Positions 32,237 through 37,880 of a stretch of DNA of 37,880 nucleotides are shown piece by piece (the stretch's first letter is position 1; the number at the start of each line of letters is the position of its first letter). Origin of the DNA: Bacillota bacterium (GTDB taxonomy: Bacteria > Bacillota > Clostridia > Peptostreptococcales > Anaerovoracaceae); the NCBI GenBank assembly GCA_023415235.1, contig JAEZLP010000054.1:1-37880 (forward strand), read 5' to 3'. The notes beneath the pieces are model-generated. The model was given only the letters and a program-made list of their open reading frames with translations, made no database searches and was not told where the DNA came from. The position numbers and the translations under genes are program-made.

Positions 32237-33115
32237 TTACATTTTTTTAAAAACTGTTTTCCGTTTATTTACACTTAATGAGTCGGCCACCATTTGGCAT
32301 TTTGCCTGCAGAAGTACATACAATCGGCCCTGCAGGGACTTCTCGTCTCCTAAGGTTTCATAATTTCCTTGGCCTTTTGCAATGATAATATCTGATTCGC
32401 TTATCACTTTTACAGCATCGGAGCCAATCAGTTCCATCGGAGCACCGATATAATTGCTTTGGGTGGTGCAAATGTGGCAAACGTTCATTGCATCTATTTC
32501 AACCGCATCTTCCATTGTCGCATCGTTAAGGGCTGGGCCTTCTTTGACCATGATCGCTGTGCTGAAATCATTCCTCCCCAAACCAACGCAATATCTTTTT
32601 ATTTCACTTATAAGCAATTTATCAAATACAATCTCCCCCGCGTTATCTGCGATTAGAAGCAGTTTGCGCGCTGATATCAGATCATTGCAGAACTCTTGAT
32701 AATTATCTATTTCAAACCCTTCTTTCAGACATCTCTCGATACTTTCACCGATATCAAAGTTGTCGCTGAAGGTCAGATCTATGATATTTCCGGCCGCGGC
32801 CAGCAGTAAAGCGGTATAAAGCCTGTCGTCGCATTTCTCAAGAATCTTATCCAGCGAGGGAACAAGCTTCAATGCTTGCTTATTTTGTTCTCGTTTATCC
32901 TTTTCATAGAAGTCCCTGATCCCTGTCCGGTCCGAAAGATAAATCAGCATCTCGCTGTGATAATGGCTTGGTGTCAATTCAGCGTCCATATTCAACAGCA
33001 TGGCATACAATTCGTCTTCAAATGCAATTTGTCTTTCTACTGTAATGTCGTACTTGTTCATAATCATCCGTGCTTGCTGCATAACGCATGCGATGCAATT
33101 TGGCTTTGCTTTCAT
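32237..33115 (-). CDS. DUF89 family protein (metal-dependent phosphatase-like)
   Basis: 292 residues. Family marks: MKAKPNCIACVMQQA at the N-terminus (CxxC), LLIADNAGEIVFDKLL with the DNAGE motif, KEGPALNDATMED (Asn/Asp ligands) and IAKGQGNYETLGDE. DUF89 proteins are metal-dependent, some being sugar-phosphate phosphatases that remove harmful or excess phosphorylated metabolites. GGGAGG precedes the ATG. It ends 250 bp from the regulator gene, convergent with it, and could clean up pentose phosphates from the nucleoside operon, but that link is only by proximity. Confidence 0.85.
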   Translation of the reverse strand: MKAKPNCIACVMQQARMIMNKYDITVERQIAFEDELYAMLLNMDAELTPSHYHSEMLIYLSDRTGIRDFYEKDKREQNKQALKLVPSLDKILEKCDDRLYTALLLAAAGNIIDLTFSDNFDIGESIERCLKEGFEIDNYQEFCNDLISARKLLLIADNAGEIVFDKLLISEIKRYCVGLGRNDFSTAIMVKEGPALNDATMEDAVEIDAMNVCHICTTQSNYIGAPMELIGSDAVKVISESDIIIAKGQGNYETLGDEKSLQGRLYVLLQAKCQMVADSLSVNKRKTVFKKM

Positions 33116-33175
33116 ATTTTTCCTCCCTTATTTATTAGTTCAACCATAAATTATTCAAGTAAAAATAGGTATCAT

Positions 33176-33465
33176 CTAAATGATATATTTCTCAATAGCT
33201 TTAGCCACTCCATCTGCTGTTATTTCAACATTATTAACCCATGAACTAGTAACGGTTGCTCCTTTAATTCCGGATATACTTTCTCTTAATCCCCTTCGGA
33301 CGTTTTCAAACTCTGAATTAATCAATATCTTATAGATTTTAGTATCTTTGATTATGTGCAACCACGGTTGATAATTTCCGGAATAACACCTTGTGTATAA
33401 CGTGAGATCGAAAAATCGTTTCTTAATAAAGTTCCATCCAGATCACTGACTACTAGTCAATCCAT
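33176..33465 (-). pseudogene. HAD (Cof-type) phosphatase remnant
   Basis: Minus-strand reading from ATG 33465 gives a stop at codon 3 and then VVSDLDGTLLRNDFSISRYT, the classic HAD motif I (DLDGT). The frame soon hits another stop. The following frame (to 33176) is a Cof-type C-terminus: GATVTSSWVNNVEITADGV. The intervening 150-200 residues are absent, so an internal deletion joined the two ends. It sits about 60 bp upstream of the DUF89 start; both are minus strand. Confidence 0.8.
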
Positions 33466-34086
33466 ATTGCTAATCTCCTAAAGAAAGGTGCCCGCGGAAT
33501 ATTTTAATAGAGGAGTTTTTCATTGACAATTGAGAGGAACGCGGGCACCTGATGATTTTATTAATTATAGTGCCTTATGAATGGGTTGTCAATTTAAATT
33601 TGAAAAAATGTTCAATATGGGCATGGCAAACTAGTTAATAATGAACATTTGTGCAAATATGCCTTGGCAGACTCATACACACCGCTAAAACACCTAGCCT
33701 TCTTCTCTAGAAATTGACCTTCACCAATGTGAGTCTGGATGGTGGAACGATCATCAATATCCTTAAATGCATGAAAAGGTGAGATACATAGGAAAAACCG
33801 GGTAAACCCGGTTTTTATTCTGCAATTTAATGCATTCAAACAATCTGTCTGTCCCCTGAATGTGCTTGGTTCTAAGCGAGGGTTGAATCCCGGCCTGTCA
33901 GCTTCTATCCAGCGCTGTATAGATGATATACCGTTTAAAACATTAAGTAAAACATTAAAAAAGCTGGAAGAAGAGGGCCTGGTTATCCGCACAGAATACC
34001 CACAAATCCCCCCAAATTGAGTATCGTCTTTCAGCGCGCGTCAGCTCCCTGTTGCCGATCATCGATATGCGGCAAGCGTTTATTTC
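33466..34086. other. decayed intergenic zone
   Basis: No intact gene. It contains a hairpin (33486-33550), a 23-bp repeat unit (33883-33905) and an HxlR remnant (33900-34101). The minus frame 33612-33992 runs opposite the HxlR remnant and is spurious. Confidence 0.7.
33486..33550. repeat. inverted repeat with 11-bp GC-rich arms
   Basis: AGGTGCCCGCG (33486-33496) and CGCGGGCACCT (33540-33550) are perfect inverted arms around a 43-nt AT-rich loop. No T tract follows, so a terminator is unlikely. It may be a small mobile-element relic (MITE-like) or a structured RNA. A similar string GCGGGCACC occurs near 1125-1135. Confidence 0.6.
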
Positions 34087-34101
34087 TCACCGGGGAAGTG
34101 A
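33900..34101 (+). pseudogene. HxlR-family regulator remnant
   Basis: Plus-strand reading gives DIPFKTLSKTLKKLEEEGLV and then IRTEYPQIPP, the winged-helix part of HxlR regulators. After a stop the next frame continues IEYRLSARVSSLLPIIDMRQ and AFISHRGSD, the typical HxlR ending. So a single-base shift separates the two halves and the N-terminal recognition part is missing. The remnant overlaps the end of the acetyltransferase gene (antisense). Confidence 0.75.
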
Positions 34102-34917
34102 TCTTTTCATATGTATTGTCGTGTATTCTCCTTTATATTCGTAACCTAAACTAATTGCCATTTTCTTGGATGCCAGATTCGCGGCGTCCCAGCAGGGGCG
34201 AATTTTTCTTCGTGAACATTCCTGAACCAGCGCAGCCGCACATGAGATTGCTAATCCTCGCCTCCTGTATTTTTCATCTGTTGCTACCTGAATCTCGACA
34301 CCGCCGTCATAAACTGTCATTGTAGAAGCACCGGATACCAGTCTCCCGTTTTCTAGAGCGGCAAATCCAAATCCCCTAGTCAAATAATCTTCAGCAGAAG
34401 TAAATACTTCACAAAATTCTTTCGACCACTCTTCCCGCATTGCCTGGTTGTAAATGTTTTCGTCAAAGCGTACAAGGTCAAAACCTTCCGGCAAGGAATC
34501 GATATATTTCTGCAGTACGCTTTCATCAAATTCATAGTCTTTCTGTACGATGCCAAAGCGCGGAACAACTTCGGGGTTGTTTTCGGGCACCGACAGCAGC
34601 CTTTCTTTCCACTCGGGGTTGCTATCGTCAAAAATTGCAATAGTCGTTTCGCTTTTATTTACATCGAATATACTTTTAATAAGATTGATTGCGTCCGTTG
34701 AAGTTGGATCTCCGGCAAAAAAGCTATACTCGCCGCTTACAATCAATGCAGCTTTCGGATGATCAAGGGTTTCTGCATAAGCATTCCCCATATAGCCCTG
34801 CAGACAGGATATGACCATTGAATCTTGAAATCCTTCAAACAGCGGAGCGATATAATTCATTTGATCTTTCTTTACCTCTATCATTTCAATTTCTTTCTTG
34901 CGCTCGGCGAATGCCAT
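34087..34917 (-). CDS. GNAT-family acetyltransferase
   Basis: 276 residues. The C-terminal half has the acetyl-CoA-binding GNAT core (SGASTMTVYDGGVEIQVATD, then RRRGLAISCAAALVQECSRR, the R/Q-x-x-G-x-A loop). The N-terminal half (about 10-130) resembles the GNAT-type group of Bacillus/Clostridium that includes antibiotic-resistance acetyltransferases, but the substrate is unknown. An alternative start at 34884 (MIEVKKDQM) fits the family better at its N-terminus; neither has a strong SD. The gene follows the MBL-fold gene by 16 bp, in a padR-led operon. Confidence 0.78.
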   Translation of the reverse strand: MAFAERKKEIEMIEVKKDQMNYIAPLFEGFQDSMVISCLQGYMGNAYAETLDHPKAALIVSGEYSFFAGDPTSTDAINLIKSIFDVNKSETTIAIFDDSNPEWKERLLSVPENNPEVVPRFGIVQKDYEFDESVLQKYIDSLPEGFDLVRFDENIYNQAMREEWSKEFCEVFTSAEDYLTRGFGFAALENGRLVSGASTMTVYDGGVEIQVATDEKYRRRGLAISCAAALVQECSRRKIRPCWDAANLASKKMAISLGYEYKGEYTTIHMKRSLPR

Positions 34918-34933
34918 AAATCTTCACTTTATA

Positions 34934-35572
34934 TCATAGACTTTTCTGGATCTGTTCCCATCGGCCATCTCTTTCCATGGGATTTCCATGAGCCGGGCAA
35001 ATCCATTGAAAGCCATAGTCTGATATATCCTTTATCGATTTTTTCAATAAAGTCGTATCCCAATTCCAAAAGGATGGATAGGGGATTAAAGTGCCTCCCT
35101 TGTTTTCAACCAGGTCTCCGGCAAAGAGGATATCTTCAAAAAGCAGGCATACATGGCCCGGCGTATGGCCAGGAGTTGGCAAGATCGTTATATCGTTTAT
35201 CTTTCCGTTCACAGGATATGGTTTCACACTTTCCGGTTTTTTTACCCTGAAAATGTATGGAAGGAATTTTTTGAATCCCGGTCTGTCAGCCTCACCAAGA
35301 ATGCAAAGCCGATCCGCCTCGGAGGCCCAGAGGGTGGCGCCGGTCAGTTCTGCCAATTTTGCAGCATTTCCTATATGGTCAAGATCATAATGGGTCAATA
35401 AAATATGCTTTATATCCTGGGGCTGTATATTCATGGATGATAGTTCCTTCATAATCCCATCGCCATGAAAAGGCAGACTTGTGTCAATGAGCGTTATTTC
35501 TTCACCAAGAATAACGTACACATACGATCCTTTGGTTGAATCCAAAGCAAAAACCCGATCTGATATCTTCAT
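34934..35572 (-). CDS. MBL-fold metallo-hydrolase
   Basis: 212 residues with the metallo-beta-lactamase-fold motifs: LLTHYDLDHIGN (HxxxDH), PTPGHTPGHVCLLF (His), DILFAGDL (Asp) and CPAHGNP (His). Such proteins hydrolyse thioesters, lactones, phosphoesters or other bonds using one or two zinc ions; the substrate is not readable. GGAGGAAAA precedes the ATG at 35572. It is the second gene of the padR-MBL-GNAT operon. The EADRPGF codons share a 23-bp string with 33883-33905. Confidence 0.88.
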   Translation of the reverse strand: MKISDRVFALDSTKGSYVYVILGEEITLIDTSLPFHGDGIMKELSSMNIQPQDIKHILLTHYDLDHIGNAAKLAELTGATLWASEADRLCILGEADRPGFKKFLPYIFRVKKPESVKPYPVNGKINDITILPTPGHTPGHVCLLFEDILFAGDLVENKGGTLIPYPSFWNWDTTLLKKSIKDISDYGFQWICPAHGNPMERDGRWEQIQKSL

Positions 35573-35633
35573 ACGATTTTCCTCCTTGCTTAAATCCTAT
35601 TTTTCTTTGTCAGGAAGATTGCCGTCCTGAATT

Positions 35634-36185
35634 CTATTTTTCTAATTCTTCTATGCACTCTTCAGCCCATTCGATTAGAAGTTTATTCGTCATTTGTGCT
35701 CTTTTGACAACAAACTTGATACATTGTATCTCTTCATCAGACAGTTGATCTTTTTGCAGTGCTTTTTCAAAATCTAATATATTCTTCCCGTCAATTGCAT
35801 TGATTGTCTTTTTTCTATCTTCAATAAATCTTTGAAATTGTTTTTTCATTTCCGTCTTGCCCAATTGTGCTCCAAAGAACATTCGAAGCATGAATTCATC
35901 TCTTTTCGGGGATCTGAACTTATCAGGAAAGTTTACCAGCCATGTGTTAAACGCTTTTTTCCCTTCTTCAGAAATTGAATAGATCTTTTTATCAGGCCTA
36001 TCATCCTGTTGCTCAATCTGCGATGTAACAAGCCCATTTTTCTCCAAGGTCCCAAGCTCTCTGTATATTTGGCTCAAGCTGGCTTCCCAGATGTTATTGA
36101 TTGATTCGTCAAACAGCTTCTTTAGATTGTATCCCGTCATTGGAGCATATTGGAGAAGACCTAATATTCCGTATTGCAATGACAT
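35634..36185 (-). CDS. PadR family transcriptional regulator
   Basis: 183 residues. The N-terminus is SLQYGILGLLQYAPMTGYNL with the winged helix to about residue 85; the C-terminal Vir_act_alpha_C-type helix bundle follows. The ATG at 36185 has GGGAGG 8 nt upstream; the longer frame (36203) places that site inside the coding frame, so it is less likely. It leads the MBL/GNAT operon and has a palindrome over its promoter, so it probably represses itself and the operon, perhaps in response to a toxic compound that the enzymes modify. It is a different branch from the PadR at 474-1028. Confidence 0.88.
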   Translation of the reverse strand: MSLQYGILGLLQYAPMTGYNLKKLFDESINNIWEASLSQIYRELGTLEKNGLVTSQIEQQDDRPDKKIYSISEEGKKAFNTWLVNFPDKFRSPKRDEFMLRMFFGAQLGKTEMKKQFQRFIEDRKKTINAIDGKNILDFEKALQKDQLSDEEIQCIKFVVKRAQMTNKLLIEWAEECIEELEK

Positions 36186-36204
36186 TAATATAACCTCCCG
36201 CATT

Positions 36205-36258
36205 ATATAACTTGTGTGTGATTATTCCACTTGTTTCATATTATTATACAAGTTATAT
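36205..36258 (-). promoter_or_regulatory. PadR promoter/operator with long palindrome
   Basis: ATATAACTTGT (36205-36215) and ACAAGTTATAT (36248-36258) are perfect 11-bp inverted arms 32 bp apart. The upstream arm falls between the minus-strand -35 TTGACA (about 36266-36261) and a TATAAT/AATAAT -10, and the second arm lies near the start of transcription, as in autorepressed PadR genes. Confidence 0.55.
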
Positions 36259-36319
36259 ATGATGTCAAGCTAAATCTGGAAATTTTTCCTTGAATCCTTT
36301 TTTGATTACGAACAAAACA

Positions 36320-36343
36320 AAAACTCCCCAAATGGAGAGTTTT
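36320..36343 (-). terminator. terminator of the DUF6273 gene
   Basis: AAAACTC (36320-36326) and GAGTTTT (36337-36343) form a stem that can extend outward through A/T pairs. On the minus strand it is followed by a T-rich run. It lies about 50 bp past the gene's stop. Confidence 0.6.
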
Positions 36344-36395
36344 ATTTTGTGGTAGATGAATATCCTCTTGACCCCCAGTCAAGCGCGCTCATAGT

Positions 36396-37750
36396 CTAAA
36401 GGCTATTGATGATAACCGATTTCGTATTTTGATCCCAGGCTACTTGCCCCGCCAGTGCTTCAACCACCGGCCTTATAGGAAGATATGTCCTTCCGTTTAC
36501 GATTTGCGCCACCGTATCGATCGCCTGTATTTTATCGTTTACAAAGATATGCTTCTGTCCGACTGGGATTTTGACGATAACGCCGTCCTTCTCAACAATT
36601 GCCGTCTTTGTTGCCGCGTTCCAGTTCACAGCTGCGCCATAGGTTTCCATGGTTACTCTGAGGGGTACTTGTGTCCTGTTTGCATTGTCAACAAAGGGAT
36701 ATCCCAGATCATTATTAAAACTCACATGCTTTCCGTCTATCACTACTTTGATTGAAGCAACATTGGAAGCTGCCGATGAGTCGGAAACCTTTAGAATATA
36801 AGGTTGTGTTTCTGTTCCATTCCCCGCAGCAATAGTTGCCTTCTGCATATTTAAATAGAAAGCAGGTCTGATCCCTTCTGCAAAATGCGGGCCGCTGAAA
36901 CCAATTGTCGGTTCAGTGGTCCCAACGTGATAATTTGCCCAACACCAGACTCTAGCGATTAAATCTTCCTGTTGTCCGTCCGGAGTTCTTAAAAAGTATT
37001 CCTGCAACTGCCCCCCATAGTATCCCAGCCAATTCTCTATAAAGTTGTCCGCTACTTTCTGAATCTGTGCCACATCTAAAAGAAATACTTTATCTTTCAC
37101 ATTTTTGTAATAGGCCTTGTCGTAATTTCCTATTAACTCGTCTGAGGGTCCATAGTATCCGGTTCCGTTATCAAGTCTTCCTTTAAGGTCACTATTTACA
37201 CTTCTGTTGTAAATTTCCGTTCCGCCTTCTGCCTCTTTGACATCGCGCTTCGTTAATAATGATTTCTGTGTTTTTTCTTTTATCAAAGACTTTTCATTGT
37301 CGGTAAAATTATTCGGCGATAAAAAGCCTGCCTCTTTATCATAGGAGTAGTCTTCGTCTCCAAATGGATCTTCATTTATTTTATACGGGTATCCGTATGG
37401 AAAACTACATTACCTGCCTCCGCGTCGGAATTGAGCCAGGCTCTTATTGAGCTTTTTTCCCAATTGTTTGTACAATGTGTTTGTTGAATTTCGGAATAAT
37501 AAATCTCTGGGCCTCCAAATCCTTTTTTGCATATAACATCTTTTGCGAAAAGAAGGGGGTCTCCATCCTGATCAAAATCAATTACTCGCCAAACCAGCGA
37601 ATTGCCATTGTATTTCCCCATTATAATATAGTCTCCCGCTTTGATCTGTGTAGCGGCACTTGCTTCATTCAATGAGAAAGGTACTCCTGAAAATGCTACG
37701 GCAATTGCAATGAAAATAGTTAAAACTCTTGCGTTAATTTTGTGCATCAT
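36396..37750 (-). pseudogene. frameshifted DUF6273/copper-amine-oxidase-like surface protein
   Basis: One gene split by an indel near 37399-37404. The 5' frame gives a signal peptide (INARVLTIFIAIAVAFSGVP..EASA) and the start of a DUF6273 domain (AGDYIIMGKYNGNSLVWRVI). The 3' frame continues without a break (FPYGYPYKINEDPFGDEDY, LSPNNFTDNEKSLIKEK) and ends with a copper-amine-oxidase N1-type domain (VPLRVTMETYGAAVNWNAAT and PIRPVVEALAGQVAWD). That kind of domain binds the cell wall or acts as a stalk. The ATG at 37750 lies only 4 bp from an IS-like end (37755), so the normal ribosome binding site is gone. The gene looks inactive. Confidence 0.75.
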
Positions 37751-37754
37751 AAAC

Positions 37755-37833
37755 TGCGTATTCCGGAACATCCGGACGGCGAATCCGGAAACATCCGGAC
37801 ACGAAACCGGAAGTATCCGGACACTTTGCCGGC
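37755..37833 (+). mobile_element. end of an IS21-like element with terminal repeats (partial)
   Basis: Starting with TG at 37755, the sequence has ATCCGGAC at 37770-37777, 37793-37800 and 37815-37822, with CCGG also recurring between them, at a period of 22-23 bp. IS21-family elements begin with TG and carry several such repeats at each end for their transposase. No transposase gene is in the window, which ends 47 bp later, so the family call is from the repeat pattern only. Confidence 0.5.
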
Positions 37834-37880
37834 TAAATTGATTGTAAAATAATTGCTGCTTTTCGGCAACAAATATTGTC

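Noticed and set aside
33612..33992. Minus-strand frame of 126 residues
   Set aside because: It overlaps the HxlR remnant on the opposite strand, is rich in unusual residues, and has no ribosome binding site or family resemblance.

Overview
The window looks like a chromosomal segment of a low-to-mid GC, Gram-positive, anaerobic member of the Clostridia (Firmicutes). The reasons are strong AGGAGG-type ribosome binding sites, SLH-anchored surface proteins, lipoprotein signal peptides, an AgrC/AgrA-like two-component pair, PadR and SorC/DeoR-type regulators, and hemerythrin/DUF1858 redox proteins. I do not name a species. No rRNA, tRNA or CRISPR array was seen.

Layout. (1) 1-1100: an AT-rich non-coding start and a PadR regulator with its own operator/promoter. 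(2) 1.2-8.2 kb: a minus-strand operon of two paralogous lipoproteins, a LemA protein, a DUF2207 membrane protein and a zinc-ribbon/SHOCT protein. It is divergent from a LytTR response regulator and a GHKL sensor kinase. (3) 8.6-11.8 kb: a 1059-residue secreted SLH protein. (4) 11.9-13.3 kb: a minus-strand redox cluster (DUF1858 protein, unknown protein, hemerythrin-like protein). (5) 13.6-18.1 kb: a 1503-residue SLH surface protein with beta-repeat and Ig-like modules, followed within 30 bp by an IS1182-like insertion sequence. (6) 19.9-32 kb: an 11-gene minus-strand operon for nucleoside import and catabolism, with a divergent SorC/DeoR-type regulator. It encodes a BMP-type binding protein, an ATPase and two permeases, two nucleoside phosphorylases, an amidohydrolase, DeoC, DeoB, a DapA-like aldolase and a tautomerase-like protein. 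(7) 32.2-37.9 kb: a DUF89 protein, a decayed zone (HAD and HxlR remnants, an 11-bp-arm hairpin), a padR/MBL-fold/GNAT operon with a palindromic operator, and a frameshifted DUF6273/copper-amine-oxidase-like protein. The start codon of that last gene lies 4 bp from what looks like the end of an IS21-type element.

How the genes may work together. The most interesting signal is a shared promoter architecture. Repeats of the form A-tract plus CATGTTTCATGCA, spaced about 21 bp, lie 85-88 bp upstream of both the lipoprotein operon (minus strand, 5953-6047) and the giant SLH protein (plus strand, 13489-13522). They are in the same orientation relative to each gene, and the GGAYGG block downstream sits at the same offset. 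A 21-bp period is what LytTR regulators (AgrA, ComE, FsrA) recognise, and a LytTR regulator gene lies beside the first array. I infer a small cell-envelope regulon: sensor kinase to LytTR regulator to lipoprotein/LemA/DUF2207 operon plus a surface protein. In the nucleoside operon, import is followed by phosphorolysis, DeoB mutase and DeoC aldolase steps. The two phosphorylases differ at active-site positions in a way that raises the possibility of a mixed oligomer.
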